A stretch of 64,000 bases of DNA from positions 1,550,001-1,614,000 of the forward strand of contig NZ_CP152375.1 of NCBI RefSeq assembly GCF_051132615.1. The letters are read 5' to 3'. Positions 43,025 through 52,399 of the stretch are shown piece after piece (positions within the stretch are counted from its first letter, which is position 1; every line of letters starts with the position of its first letter). The translations under genes were made by a program, and so were the position numbers. The DNA is from G051132615 sp051132615 (lineage in GTDB: Bacteria; Pseudomonadota; Gammaproteobacteria; Burkholderiales; Neisseriaceae). The notes under the pieces are model-generated. The model had not been told where the DNA came from and ran no database searches. It was given only the letters and a program-made list of their open reading frames with translations.

Positions 43025-43972
43025 ATGACCAATATTGTTTTTTTAGATAGAGGCACGTTAGCACAAGCGAATTTACAATTTAATTTTCCGTTTGTTTTAA
43101 CAGATCATTACTTATGTCCAGAAAATGAAGTCGCCAAAGCACTTGAAGGGCAGGAAATTGCCATTACCAACAAAGTGAAAATCACGCGGCAGGATATGTT
43201 GGCCAATCCTCAATTAAAAATGATTGCGGTAGCGGCAACAGGATATAACCATATTGATGTTGTGGCAGCTAAAGAATTGGGTATTTGTGTGTGTAATGTC
43301 AGCGGTTACAGTACAGTGTCTGTGGCTGAGCATGCTTTTATGATGATGATCGCGCTGATGCATCGTTTACCTGAATATCAACAAAAAGCCAGACTCGACT
43401 CATGGTCTAAGTCGCCATTTTTTTGTGTGTTTGGTACCCCTTTTTATCATTTAGTAGGTAAAACAGTGGGTATTTTTGGGCGAGGGGAGATTGGTTCGGC
43501 ATTTGCTCGCTTTGCTCAGGCTTTTAATATGAACGTATTGTTTGCTGAACATAAAGGTGCCACGAGTTGTCGTGAGGGTTATGTAGATGCTCAAACAGTA
43601 TTGGCACAGGCAGATGTTATTTCTATTCATTGCCCATTAAATGAGCATACCCATCATTTAATTGATCATGAAGAAATGGCACAAATGAAAGAGGGTGCCA
43701 TCATCATTAATGTTAGCCGTGGTGGTTTGGTGAATGAAGAGGCTTTAGCCAATGCTTTAAGATCAGGTAAATTAGGTGGTGCTGGTTTTGATGTATTAAG
43801 CGCAGAACCGCCAGTCAAATCGAATCCTTTATTGGCTTCTGACTTAAGTAATATTATTGTTACCCCTCATATTGCTTGGGCCAGTGAAGAGTCTTTAAAG
43901 AATTTAACGGATTCATTGATTCAAAATATTAATGCTTTTAAAGTGGGGAAGCCCATTAATCAAATAGTTTAA
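43025..43972 (+). CDS. D-2-hydroxyacid dehydrogenase (glycerate dehydrogenase-like)
   Basis: A 315-residue NAD-dependent dehydrogenase. The catalytic and NAD domains show 'IAVAATGYNHIDV', 'NVSGYSTVSVAEHAFMMMIAL', the Rossmann motif GIFGRGEIG, 'ISIHCPLNEHTHHLI', 'IINVSRGGLVNEEAL' and 'VTPHIAWAS' with catalytic His. Closest in style to glycerate dehydrogenase HprA; exact substrate not certain. Single gene. Confidence 0.88.
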   Translation: MTNIVFLDRGTLAQANLQFNFPFVLTDHYLCPENEVAKALEGQEIAITNKVKITRQDMLANPQLKMIAVAATGYNHIDVVAAKELGICVCNVSGYSTVSVAEHAFMMMIALMHRLPEYQQKARLDSWSKSPFFCVFGTPFYHLVGKTVGIFGRGEIGSAFARFAQAFNMNVLFAEHKGATSCREGYVDAQTVLAQADVISIHCPLNEHTHHLIDHEEMAQMKEGAIIINVSRGGLVNEEALANALRSGKLGGAGFDVLSAEPPVKSNPLLASDLSNIIVTPHIAWASEESLKNLTDSLIQNINAFKVGKPINQIV

Positions 43973-44270
43973 AATCCCCAATGAAAATTTATTTGTAATA
44001 TTTTGATTTTAAATGTATTTTTTGAGACTGTGGTAGTGAGGTCATACAAGAGTAGTATATCATCCATAAATAGGCAAATTACCTTGCATGCAAAGAGTAC
44101 TTAGGGCAAAATCGCCCCCTGCGTCAGAATAACCGAATGTGCACACGCAACTTTCGGTTATTTTTCTTTTTATAGGTACAAATTTTTAATCAAACAAAAG
44201 GGGCCAGAATTTTCTGGAAATGATAATACAGACCAAAAATGGTCTATATGATGTTTTGTAAGGAATTTAA
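43973..44270. other. Leader region upstream of the putrescine importer
   Basis: Together with the leader ORF this fills a 461-bp stretch. It holds a small GGGC/GCCC hairpin (44104-44117) and then the terminator-like hairpin listed next. No other ORF. Confidence 0.4.
44128..44165 (+). terminator. Terminator-like hairpin upstream of puuP
   Basis: AATAACCGAA (44128-44137) pairs with TTCGGTTATT (44153-44162), followed by a T-run. It either ends the preceding dehydrogenase transcript or acts as an attenuator for the transporter. Confidence 0.7.
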
Positions 44271-44444
44271 ATGAAAAATGTTCTTTCTTTCATGCCAGCT
44301 TATATAGGCGTTGGGGATGCGTTTAATGCCCATAGGGCATTGTTTGTTCGGTCTCAGTCGTTTGATTGCCCTCCACCTACCTTCGCTACATGCTTATCAC
44401 TATATTTATCTGGTTTGAGTGAGGAGAACAGCCATGGCGATTAA
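44271..44444 (+). CDS. 57-codon leader ORF overlapping the putrescine importer start
   Basis: ATG at 44271 with AAGGA 7 bases upstream, a better-than-average ribosome site. The peptide of 57 residues contains a 'FDCPPPTF' segment (residues 38-45) and ends 'EENSHGD'. Its stop TAA lies 6 bp after the ATG of puuP, so the two frames overlap by 11 bases and ribosomes on the leader would cover the puuP ribosome site (GAGGAG). I infer a regulatory leader peptide rather than a functional protein. Confidence 0.5.
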   Translation: MKNVLSFMPAYIGVGDAFNAHRALFVRSQSFDCPPPTFATCLSLYLSGLSEENSHGD

Positions 44445-45822
44445 CAGAACCACCACCCCTATGCAGGCAGTAAAGTTAAAAAGAACATTGACCTTATTTC
44501 AAGTGGTCATGATTGGTTTGGCTTATTTGCAGCCAATGACTTTGTTTGATACTTTTGGGATTGTGTCCAATATTTCTAAGGGACATGTCCCAACAGCCTA
44601 TATTTTTGCATTAATTGCCATTTTATTTACTGCTTTAAGTTATGGCAAAATGGTGCAGCGCTATTCTTCTGCTGGTTCCGCTTATACTTATGCGCAAAAA
44701 TCAATGCATCCTTATGTCGGTTTTATGGTCGGCTGGTCATCATTACTAGACTATTTGTTTATGCCGATGATTAATATTTTATTGGCCAAGATTTATTTAA
44801 CAGCTATGTTCCCAATGATTCCTGGCTGGGTGTTTGTTTCTGCGCTAGTGTTTATCATGACTTTTGCCAATGTTCGAGGCATTAATATCGTGGCCAATTT
44901 AAACAGTATTATTGTGATTGTTCAGGTTGCGATTATTGTGTTATTTGCGGGTTTGGTGATTCAAGGCGTGCTGAATGGGCAAGGGACAGGGACTTTATTT
45001 ACGCCGCAACCATTTTTTACAGCAGAAACTGAATTGATTCCAGTGATCGCGGGTGCCACGATTCTGTGTTTTTCCTTCTTGGGGTTTGATGGTATTAGCT
45101 CGTTAACGGAAGAAACAGTTGATGCGAAAAAAGTGGTGCCTCGTGCCATTTTTCTGACCGCTTTTATTGGTGGTGTGATTTTTATTATTGTGTCTTATTT
45201 TGTTCAATTATATTTCCCCAATACACAAGGGGTGATTGACCCTGATAACTCATTGCCTGAAATTGCTTTAATTGTGGGTGGGCAATTATTCCAATATATT
45301 TTATTGTGTATAACTTGTGTTACCGTTGTGGCTTCTGGAATGGCTGCTCAAGCAGGGGTGTCGCGTTTATTGTTTGTAATGGGACGCGATCGAGTCATTT
45401 CAAAACGGTTTTTTGGTAACTTGCATCAATACTGGCGCACACCTGTAATCAATATTTTATTGGTTGGTGTGTTGGCTTTATCTGCCACTTGGTTTGATTT
45501 AGAAAAAGCCACTGCTTTGATTAACTTTGGTGCTTTGGTTGCTTTTACTTTTGTCAATTTATGTGTGATTGCTCAGTTTTATATACGTGAGAAACAAAGA
45601 CAAACATTAAATGATCATTTTCGTTATTTGGTTTCGCCTATTTTAGGTGCGCTGTCTGTAGGTGTGTTGTGGGTTAATTTAGACAGCCATTCTATGGGGC
45701 TTGGTTTGGCTTGGGCTGCTGCTGGTTTGATTTATTTGGCTTTTTTAAGTTCAATATTCACCAAACCATTGCCTTTTTACAAACATGAAGATGAAGAGCA
45801 TTCATTAGAAGAAACAAATTAA
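44434..45822 (+). CDS. Putrescine importer (PuuP/PlaP-like APC permease)
   Basis: A 462-residue amino acid-polyamine permease with about 12 hydrophobic segments. The N-terminal part 'LAYLQPMTLFDTFGIVS....GHVPTAY' and 'GSAYTYAQKSM.PYVGFMVGWSSLLDYLF.PMINILLAKIY' closely resemble E. coli PuuP, as do 'GATILCFSFLGFDGISSLTEET' and 'ASGMAAQAGVSRLLFVMGRD'. It should import putrescine at the inner membrane. The start ATG 44434 has GAGGAG 8 bases upstream. No puu catabolic genes are nearby. Confidence 0.9.
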   Translation: MAINRTTTPMQAVKLKRTLTLFQVVMIGLAYLQPMTLFDTFGIVSNISKGHVPTAYIFALIAILFTALSYGKMVQRYSSAGSAYTYAQKSMHPYVGFMVGWSSLLDYLFMPMINILLAKIYLTAMFPMIPGWVFVSALVFIMTFANVRGINIVANLNSIIVIVQVAIIVLFAGLVIQGVLNGQGTGTLFTPQPFFTAETELIPVIAGATILCFSFLGFDGISSLTEETVDAKKVVPRAIFLTAFIGGVIFIIVSYFVQLYFPNTQGVIDPDNSLPEIALIVGGQLFQYILLCITCVTVVASGMAAQAGVSRLLFVMGRDRVISKRFFGNLHQYWRTPVINILLVGVLALSATWFDLEKATALINFGALVAFTFVNLCVIAQFYIREKQRQTLNDHFRYLVSPILGALSVGVLWVNLDSHSMGLGLAWAAAGLIYLAFLSSIFTKPLPFYKHEDEEHSLEETN

Positions 45823-45849
45823 TTGATTATTTGTTTGAAATAAACATCA

Positions 45850-45889
45850 AAACAGCTAAGTTGATGAGTTTCTCTTAGCTGTTTTTTTT
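45850..45889. terminator. Bidirectional terminator between puuP and the GNAT gene
   Basis: AACAGCTAAG/CTTAGCTGTT arms and eight T's; it overlaps the stop codon of the minus-strand acetyltransferase. Confidence 0.85.
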
Positions 45890-46381
45890 GAGTAAGCCAA
45901 CATTTTTTAAAATATCAAATACGTATATTCGAGAGGTTTCTTCCCAAGGATGATAGCCTATACCCATATAGTCAAAATGATATTGCTCATAAAACCCAAT
46001 CAAATCAGTTGCCAAATAAACATGTTTAAACCCTGCATTAAATGCATCTTGTATCGCCGCTTCCAGTAACAAATGGCTGTAGCCATTGCCTCGATAAGAA
46101 TCTTCAATAAATAAAGCGCAAATCCAAGGATATAAGTCCATTCGACTGATAAAATCATTGGTAATTAAACCTGCACAACCTATGATTTGATTGTTTTGTT
46201 GCAAAAGGTACCATCTGGGTAAGGGGGGTTCAGTGTGGAGGCTGTGGCTAATACAGTCTTGATACATTTGAGGCCAGACCATAGGCCATTTGCTTTGAAT
46301 ATAAGCAATAGCGGTTTCTTGGTATTCTGGTTGTTCTTTGAGATAAATAATTTTCATATAATGTGTCGATTTGTAATGCAT
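45875..46381 (-). CDS. GNAT-family N-acetyltransferase
   Basis: A 168-residue acetyltransferase. The acetyl-CoA binding stretch is 'CALFIEDSYRGNGYSHLLLEAAIQDAFNAGFKHVYLATD' (motif A with R-G-N-G-Y) and the C-terminal 'FYEQYHFDYMGIG' is typical. Substrate unknown. It begins 6 bases after the recQ stop and is probably translated from the same transcript; an internal ATG at 46357 is a possible alternative start. Confidence 0.85.
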   Translation of the reverse strand: MHYKSTHYMKIIYLKEQPEYQETAIAYIQSKWPMVWPQMYQDCISHSLHTEPPLPRWYLLQQNNQIIGCAGLITNDFISRMDLYPWICALFIEDSYRGNGYSHLLLEAAIQDAFNAGFKHVYLATDLIGFYEQYHFDYMGIGYHPWEETSRIYVFDILKNVGLLKKNS

Positions 46382-46387
46382 CGGATG

Positions 46388-48187
46388 TTATTGATCAGAT
46401 TTGTGAATAATACCCAGTATTTCTTGCCCAAAACGTTCAAGTTTTGTTTGTCCCATGCCATAAACTAAAGACAAATTTTCTATGGATTTTGGGCGACTTT
46501 GCACAATATGGCGTAAGGTTCTGTCAGGGAAAATAACATAAGCTGGCACATTTTCTTCTTGTGCTTTGTCTTTTCGCCACAGACGCAATGCTTGCCATAA
46601 TTGTTCTTCTCGTTCGGTCCTGAGCCATGTTTCAGATACAGGTGTGTTTTTGGGTTTATCTCGTTTTAAGGGGCGAATCATGACGATTTGTTCTCCTTTT
46701 AAAACGGCTTTGCTTTTTTCGGTTAATTGTAATGCTTGATTAAAATGTAAGTTAATGTCCAATAATTTTTGTGCCACACATTGACGGGTTAGACCGCGCC
46801 ACTCTTTTTCAGAGAGTTCTTTGCCTATGCCAAAAGTGGACAGTAAATGATGTTTTTGGCTTAAAATCCAATCATTTTCAACGCCACGTAAGACATCAAT
46901 GACATAGCTGGCACTGAATTTTTGCCCAACACGGTACACGCAAGAAAGCAATTTTTGTACCAGTACTGTTGCATCAAATTGAGTGGGTGGGTTTTTACAA
47001 TTATCACAGTAGCCGCAAGGGGTGCTGTGTTCACCAAAATAAGCCAAAAGTTGTACCCGACGACAACTGGATAGTTCACAAAAGCTGAGCATGGCATCGA
47101 GCTTTTGTAATTCAACTTGTTTTTGTATGTCGGCTGCTGAACCTTCCATAATCATTTGTTTGAGTAAGACTAGATCATTTAAACCATAGCAAAGCCAGCT
47201 ATGGGCAGGTAAACCATCTCGTCCTGCTCGACCTGATTCTTGATAAAAACCTTCTATGCTTTTGGGTAAGTCCAGATGGGCAACAAAGCGCACATCGGGT
47301 TTATCAATGCCCATGCCAAAGGCAATTGTGGCGACGATGACGATACTGTCTTCTTGTAGAAATCGTTTTTGATTTTTTTCCCTTTGCTCAAACGACATGC
47401 CTGCATGATAAGGCAAGGCATCAAATCCTTGCTCTTGTAAAAAAAGAGCCACATCTTCCACTCTTTTACGAGATAAACAATACACAATGCCACTTTGATT
47501 TTGCCCATGGGTTTTTAAAAATTGTAACAGTTGTTTTTTGCCATTATTTTTTTCGATCACTTGATAAAAAATATTAGGGCGATCAAAACTATCAACAAAC
47601 TCTTTGGCATCTTCCAAACCTAAATAATGGCGAATATCTGCTTTGGTTTCGGTATCAGCGGTTGCAGTTAAGGCAATACGAGGGACATCAGGAAATTGAT
47701 TAGCGAGTAATTGTAACTGTTGGTATTCAGGACGAAAGTCATGTCCCCATTGGCTGACACAATGTGCCTCATCAATTGCAATCAGGCTTAAGGTAAGAGA
47801 GGATAAAAAACGGCTAAATTTATCTGTCATGAGCCTTTCTGGTGCAACATATAATAGCTTTAATGTGTCTTCCTGAGCTTGTCTGGCGATGTCAAAAATT
47901 TCTTCTCTGGTGGTGCCTGAATGAACACAAGCCGCTTGAATGCCAACGGCTTTTAATGCGGCAACTTGGTCAATCATTAATGCAATTAAAGGTGAGACGA
48001 CAAGAGCCATTCCTGGGCGTATTAATGCAGGAATTTGGTAACAAATGGATTTTCCGCCGCCTGTTGGCATAAGAACCAAAGCATGATGACCTTGAAGCAA
48101 TGTTTGAATAATGTCTGATTGATATCCCCTAAATTCGGTATAACCAAAAACATCATGTAAAATTTCTTCTGGGGTTAATATATTCAT
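46388..48187 (-). CDS. recQ: ATP-dependent DNA helicase RecQ
   Basis: A 599-residue 3'-5' helicase. Walker A region 'MPTGGGKS' (residues 40-47), DEAH box at 139-142, helicase motif VI 'QESGRAGRDG', a zinc-binding cluster 'CRRVQLLAYFGEHSTPCGYCDNC' (about 375-400) and a C-terminal HRDC-like domain ('VPAYVIFPDRTLRHI...'). Complete and of normal length for RecQ. It unwinds recombination intermediates. Confidence 0.97.
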   Translation of the reverse strand: MNILTPEEILHDVFGYTEFRGYQSDIIQTLLQGHHALVLMPTGGGKSICYQIPALIRPGMALVVSPLIALMIDQVAALKAVGIQAACVHSGTTREEIFDIARQAQEDTLKLLYVAPERLMTDKFSRFLSSLTLSLIAIDEAHCVSQWGHDFRPEYQQLQLLANQFPDVPRIALTATADTETKADIRHYLGLEDAKEFVDSFDRPNIFYQVIEKNNGKKQLLQFLKTHGQNQSGIVYCLSRKRVEDVALFLQEQGFDALPYHAGMSFEQREKNQKRFLQEDSIVIVATIAFGMGIDKPDVRFVAHLDLPKSIEGFYQESGRAGRDGLPAHSWLCYGLNDLVLLKQMIMEGSAADIQKQVELQKLDAMLSFCELSSCRRVQLLAYFGEHSTPCGYCDNCKNPPTQFDATVLVQKLLSCVYRVGQKFSASYVIDVLRGVENDWILSQKHHLLSTFGIGKELSEKEWRGLTRQCVAQKLLDINLHFNQALQLTEKSKAVLKGEQIVMIRPLKRDKPKNTPVSETWLRTEREEQLWQALRLWRKDKAQEENVPAYVIFPDRTLRHIVQSRPKSIENLSLVYGMGQTKLERFGQEILGIIHKSDQ

Positions 48188-48335
48188 TTATAAGGATAAA
48201 AAAACAAAACTTTCTCGATTTTGGGTAAATTAGGTAAAAAATTAACATATTCTAACAAAAAGAATACATGAAAATGCTTTAGAAAAACAGCAAGCTATGC
48301 CAAAATTAAGCTTCTTTAGATTTTGAGGTGTTGTA

Positions 48336-48779
48336 ATGAATAAAAAAGTACTTGCTTTAGCCAGTATTGGTGCCACACTCTTGTTGGCAGGTTGTCCTTC
48401 TGTCAATTCACCTTTAAATACAGCTAATCAAGGCGCTTCTTGGGTGAATATAGGGGTGTCAACCAATAACAATATTCTACACGAATTGGACAAAGCATCA
48501 ATTAAAAAAAATGGGAATATTGTTACCTTTAAAGATCGAAAAACCATTGATAACTTATCAAAAGAACATTTTGTTAATGTACCTGAATACAAAACGTCCA
48601 TTAATACTTGGCAAGTTAATTGCAGTAATCGTACATTCAGTTTAGTAGATACTCAGTTGTTCAACAAACAAGGTAATTCAGTTTACAGTTATAATTATGA
48701 TGCAACCAAACGAACTTTTATGAAGGTAAGCCCCGGTTCTGCAGTAGAAAAACAGTATAATTATGTGTGCAATAAATAA
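48336..48779 (+). CDS. Lipoprotein, surface-adhesin E-like
   Basis: A 147-residue lipoprotein with lipobox LLAGC (Cys at residue 20). The mature part, 'WVNIGVSTNNNILHELDKASIKKNGNIVTFKDRKTID' and 'INTWQVNCSNRTFSLVDTQLFNKQGNSVYSY', resembles the surface-adhesin E (protein E-like) family; two cysteines near the centre and end may pair. Function in this organism unknown. Confidence 0.7.
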   Translation: MNKKVLALASIGATLLLAGCPSVNSPLNTANQGASWVNIGVSTNNNILHELDKASIKKNGNIVTFKDRKTIDNLSKEHFVNVPEYKTSINTWQVNCSNRTFSLVDTQLFNKQGNSVYSYNYDATKRTFMKVSPGSAVEKQYNYVCNK

Positions 48780-48797
48780 AATTTAAGGAGGATGTGC

Positions 48798-49112
48798 ATG
48801 AGACGTTTGATATTACTTCCCCTCTTGTTAGGTTGTTATTCAGTGCTGTTTGCTGCTACCCCAGAAGAAGCATTGCTTTCAGCTCAAATACAGTATCAAA
48901 ATGCCTTAAAAGAACACGATAATATTGGCCCTAAAGTAGAAGCTGCCAAGCAAAGAGTTGAAACAGCAAAAGCTCGTGTACAAGGGGCGCAACAAGAAGT
49001 TGAAAAAGCAGAGGCACAATTGCAAGAACTTATTGCTGCTAAAGAAAAAGCAGATACTGCCTTAAAAGAGGCTGGACATAACTTAGATCAAGCTTGGGGC
49101 ATTCGCCAGTAA
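48798..49112 (+). CDS. Small exported coiled-coil protein
   Basis: About 104 residues. Signal peptide 'LILLPLLLGCYSVLFAA', then a nearly continuous Ala/Glu/Lys/Gln-rich helix (about residues 25-95) with heptad-like spacing. The start at 48798 is chosen because AAGGAGG ends 6 bases before it; an ATG two codons earlier touches the ribosome site. A strong terminator follows. Perhaps a periplasmic structural protein; no family recognised. Confidence 0.65.
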   Translation: MRRLILLPLLLGCYSVLFAATPEEALLSAQIQYQNALKEHDNIGPKVEAAKQRVETAKARVQGAQQEVEKAEAQLQELIAAKEKADTALKEAGHNLDQAWGIRQ

Positions 49113-49122
49113 CTTAACCTGT

Positions 49123-49167
49123 AAAAAGGCACTTTAATACAGTATCTGTATTAAAGTAGCCTTTTTT
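49123..49167 (+). terminator. Terminator after the coiled-coil gene
   Basis: AAGGC and CTTTAATACAG pair with CTGTATTAAAG and GCCTT, followed by a T-run. Confidence 0.85.
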
Positions 49168-49188
49168 CCTTATTTAGATTAGTCAAAA

Positions 49189-49608
49189 ATGAGCTATTTG
49201 ATTGTAAAAATTTTCCATATTGGTATGGTGATTTCTTGGTTTGCAGGGTTGTTTTATTTGCCTAGAATTTTTGTTAATTTAGCCATGACACAAGATTCTC
49301 CTGATAAGCAAGCTTTGTTAATTGGCATGGCGGGACGTTTATTTCGTTTTATGACGCCTATTGGGGTATTGGCATTATTATCAGGACTGTATTTGGTTTG
49401 GGATGCTTCTTGGGCCGGCGGTTGGGTACATGCTAAAATAACCAGTGGTGTATTGCTTGTGGCATATCATGCATATTGTTATAAGTTACTGATGAATTTT
49501 AAATTACAGCGAAATCAAAAAAGCGATAAATGGTTCCGATTTTTTAATGAAATCCCTGTGCTGGTGATGTTTTTAGCCGTTTACCTTGTTGTGTTTAAAC
49601 CTTTTTAG
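49189..49608 (+). CDS. hemJ: Protoporphyrinogen oxidase HemJ
   Basis: A 139-residue membrane protein with four helices. Family features: an early conserved His ('IVKIFHIGMVISWFAGLFYLPRIFVN') and a conserved Lys after 'GGWVHAKITSGVLLVAYH'. HemJ oxidises protoporphyrinogen IX in heme synthesis. It lies 20 bp before hemL, another heme gene, supporting the call. Confidence 0.88.
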   Translation: MSYLIVKIFHIGMVISWFAGLFYLPRIFVNLAMTQDSPDKQALLIGMAGRLFRFMTPIGVLALLSGLYLVWDASWAGGWVHAKITSGVLLVAYHAYCYKLLMNFKLQRNQKSDKWFRFFNEIPVLVMFLAVYLVVFKPF

Positions 49609-49628
49609 TATGAACATAATAAAAATAA

Positions 49629-50930
49629 ATGAAAGAGATGATGATGACAGATAAAAATCAAATATTGTTTGAACAGGCAAAACAGTACATTCCTGGTGGG
49701 GTTAATTCCCCTGTGCGTGCATTTGGTAGCGTGGGTGGTACCCCTCGTTTTGTGAAACGAGCTAAAGGAGCCTATTTTTGGGACGAAAACGAAACCCAAT
49801 ACATTGATTATATTGGTTCATGGGGGCCAGCTATTGTTGGGCATGCGCATCCTAAAGTCATCAGTGCCGTACAAAAAGCAGCAGAAGGTGGATTATCTTT
49901 TGGGGCACCTACTGAGGCAGAAGTGGTGATTGCACAAACTATTTGTCATTTAGTGCCCAGTATTGAGCAGGTTCGTTTGGTTAGTTCAGGGACAGAGGCG
50001 ACTATGAGTGCCATACGTTTGGCGCGCGGGTTTACTGGGCGAGATATGATCATTAAATTTGAAGGGTGCTACCATGGCCATTCTGATAGCTTACTGGTCA
50101 AAGCAGGTTCTGGTTTATTAACCTTTGGTCATCCAAGTTCTGCTGGGGTGCCTGAAGATTTTACCAAGCATACACTTGTCCTTGAATACAATAATTCAGA
50201 ACAGTTGGCTCAGACCTTTGCCCAGATAGGTGATAAAATTGCTTGTGTGATTTTAGAGCCTATTGCGGGCAATATGAATTTGATTCAACCTAGTCAAGAG
50301 TTTGTGCAATCATTGCGTCAGTTAACTGAAAAGCATGGTGCAGTGCTTATTTACGATGAAGTGATGACAGGTTTTCGTGTGGGCTTAGGTTGTGCACAAG
50401 GGTTACATGGTATTCAACCAGATTTAACGACTTTAGGTAAAGTAATAGGTGGTGGCATGCCTTTAGCAGCGTTTGGTGGTCGTAAAGACATCATGAGTTG
50501 TATTTCTCCTTTAGGTGGTGTGTATCAAGCGGGTACATTGTCTGGTAACCCTGTTGCTGTTGCCGCTGGGCAAACAACACTTGAGTTGATTCAAGAAACG
50601 GGTTTTTATGAACAATTGAGTGCAGCTACCCAAAAATTAGCAACAGGTTTAGTTCATGCTGCTCAGGGTGCAGGCATTGAATGCAGCAGTGCTGCTGTAG
50701 GGGGTATGTTCGGTTTGTATTTTAGTGCTCAAGTGCCACAATGCTATACGCAAGTCACCCAATCGAATACACAATTATTCAGTCGCTTTTTCCATGCTAT
50801 GCTTGAGCAGCAGGTATATTTTGCACCTTCTGCTTTTGAAGCAGGATTTGTCTCAAGTGCGCATACAGATGACATTATTGAAGCAACATTAGATAAAGCT
50901 AAGCTGGCATTTGCCAAAATATCAGCTTAA
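49629..50930 (+). CDS. hemL: Glutamate-1-semialdehyde 2,1-aminomutase
   Basis: A 433-residue PLP enzyme that makes 5-aminolevulinate. Motifs: 'FEQAKQYIPGGVNSPVRAF', 'YIDYIGSWGPAIVGHAHP', 'VSSGTEATMSAIRLARGFTGRD', 'YHGHSDSLLVKAGSG', 'LIYDEVMTGFRV' and the PLP Lys in 'TTLGKVIGGGMP'. The exact start is open: ATGs at 49629, 49638, 49641 and 49644 are all in frame; the family N-terminus favours the last ones. Confidence 0.96.
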   Translation: MKEMMMTDKNQILFEQAKQYIPGGVNSPVRAFGSVGGTPRFVKRAKGAYFWDENETQYIDYIGSWGPAIVGHAHPKVISAVQKAAEGGLSFGAPTEAEVVIAQTICHLVPSIEQVRLVSSGTEATMSAIRLARGFTGRDMIIKFEGCYHGHSDSLLVKAGSGLLTFGHPSSAGVPEDFTKHTLVLEYNNSEQLAQTFAQIGDKIACVILEPIAGNMNLIQPSQEFVQSLRQLTEKHGAVLIYDEVMTGFRVGLGCAQGLHGIQPDLTTLGKVIGGGMPLAAFGGRKDIMSCISPLGGVYQAGTLSGNPVAVAAGQTTLELIQETGFYEQLSAATQKLATGLVHAAQGAGIECSSAAVGGMFGLYFSAQVPQCYTQVTQSNTQLFSRFFHAMLEQQVYFAPSAFEAGFVSSAHTDDIIEATLDKAKLAFAKISA

Positions 50931-50947
50931 GGGGGTTGGGAGACGGG

Positions 50948-51598
50948 ATGGTAAAAGATCTTTCACAAAAAAAGACATATCAAAAAATAGTTGCGGCTTC
51001 TTTAGAACTGTTTAATCAGGATGGCGAGCGGCATGTCAGCACAAATCATATTGCTGCACATTTGGGGATTAGCCCTGGCAATCTTTATTACTATTTCCAT
51101 AATAAAGATGAAATTATTCTGCAATTATTTAAACAATACCGTCAAGAGTCTATTGAACGGCTGTCTTCAAATGGTATCTGTGAAGATATTGGTATGATGA
51201 TAGATTATTTTCAATCTGCTTTTGCACTGATGTGGCATTATCGTTTTTTATTCAGTGATTTAACTACTTTGATTGACAGAAGCGATGCTTTGGCCAATGA
51301 GTATCAGCATTTTTCGCAAGAACATATGGGGCCAATTATTCGCGCCCATTTTAATAGCATGATTGTCGCGGGTGTGGTTCAGATGACAGAGGAACAAGTT
51401 AAATCATGTATTTTTAATATTTGGCTGATTACCAAATACTGGTTTTCTTTTGATGCTTCTTTACATCAAGGACATTTAACTGAAAATACACAAGAGCGCG
51501 GCATGGTTCAAGTCTTAAGCTTATTACAGCCTTATGTATCAGAACAATATTTGAATATGTTCAATGAAGCTTTAAATAAATTTAAAGTAACAGATTAG
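50948..51598 (+). CDS. TetR-family transcriptional regulator
   Basis: About 216 residues. The N-terminal TetR helix-turn-helix is 'IVAASLELFNQDGERHVSTNHIAAHLGISPGNLYYYFHNKDEIILQLF'. The C-terminal ligand/dimer domain is helical and of unknown ligand. The start at 50948 has GGGAG about 8 bases upstream. It lies between hemL and a pteridine reductase-like gene on the same strand; its targets are not known. Confidence 0.85.
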   Translation: MVKDLSQKKTYQKIVAASLELFNQDGERHVSTNHIAAHLGISPGNLYYYFHNKDEIILQLFKQYRQESIERLSSNGICEDIGMMIDYFQSAFALMWHYRFLFSDLTTLIDRSDALANEYQHFSQEHMGPIIRAHFNSMIVAGVVQMTEEQVKSCIFNIWLITKYWFSFDASLHQGHLTENTQERGMVQVLSLLQPYVSEQYLNMFNEALNKFKVTD

Positions 51599-51612
51599 GT
51601 TTTTTTATTTTA

Positions 51613-52359
51613 ATGAATCAATATACACATTCGACTGCTTTGATTACTGGAGCGGCTTTAAGAGTAGGCCGAGCCATTGCTACTCATTTGCATACCCAAG
51701 GTATGAATGTATTGATTCATTGTCACCAGTCGGTTGAGTCTGCCAATGAATTAGCTGCTTCTCTTAACCATATTCGCCCTAATAGTGCCGCCGTATATTC
51801 AGCTAATTTACTGGATGAAACAAAATTACCTTTATTAATTGAACAATGTTTGCAGCAATTTGGTCGTTTGGATTTGTTGGTGAATAATGCTTCCAGTTTT
51901 TATCCTACCCCTTTAGGTGAAATTACTGAAGAAGTATGGCAGGATTTAATGGGCAGTAATGTTAAAGCCCCTTTATTGCTTAGCCAAGCGGCGGCCCCTT
52001 TTTTAAAAGCGTCAAAAGGAGCCATTATTGGTATTGTGGATATTCATGCTCAATTTCCCTTAAAAAACCATGTTGTGTATAACCTTGCTAAGGCTGCACA
52101 TGCTCAATTAATCCGAGTTTTAGCGCAGGATTTAGCACCAGATATTCGAGTAAATGGTGTCTCTCCTGGTGCCAATATCTGGCCTGAAAGTGAGCATGTT
52201 TTTGATACGCTACAAAAGCAAGCCATTATAAGTCGCATTCCTTTGGCGCAGATTGGGGTACCAGAAGATATTGCTACTGCTGTTTGGGCTTTGTATCAAC
52301 AACCTTATGTGACAGGACAAATTTTGGCGGTGGATGGTGGTTTAAGTGTGGTTCCTTAA
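51613..52359 (+). CDS. SDR-family pteridine reductase
   Basis: A 248-residue short-chain dehydrogenase. The cofactor motif TGAALRVGRAIA (about 13-24) has the Arg-x-Gly form typical of pteridine reductases (PTR1/FolM). 'LVNNASSFYPTPLG', a catalytic Tyr-x3-Lys in 'VVYNLAKAAH' and 'RVNGVSPGANIWPE' follow. It probably reduces dihydrobiopterin or dihydrofolate. Just upstream of the CAT tRNA. Confidence 0.88.
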   Translation: MNQYTHSTALITGAALRVGRAIATHLHTQGMNVLIHCHQSVESANELAASLNHIRPNSAAVYSANLLDETKLPLLIEQCLQQFGRLDLLVNNASSFYPTPLGEITEEVWQDLMGSNVKAPLLLSQAAAPFLKASKGAIIGIVDIHAQFPLKNHVVYNLAKAAHAQLIRVLAQDLAPDIRVNGVSPGANIWPESEHVFDTLQKQAIISRIPLAQIGVPEDIATAVWALYQQPYVTGQILAVDGGLSVVP

Positions 52360-52399
52360 AAACAATAAGTGTTCTTCTGTTCATTTCGAAATTTTATGT

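Noticed and set aside
44216..44234. Weak Fur-box-like sequence upstream of puuP
   Set aside because: Only about 12 of 19 positions match, which is expected by chance in AT-rich DNA.
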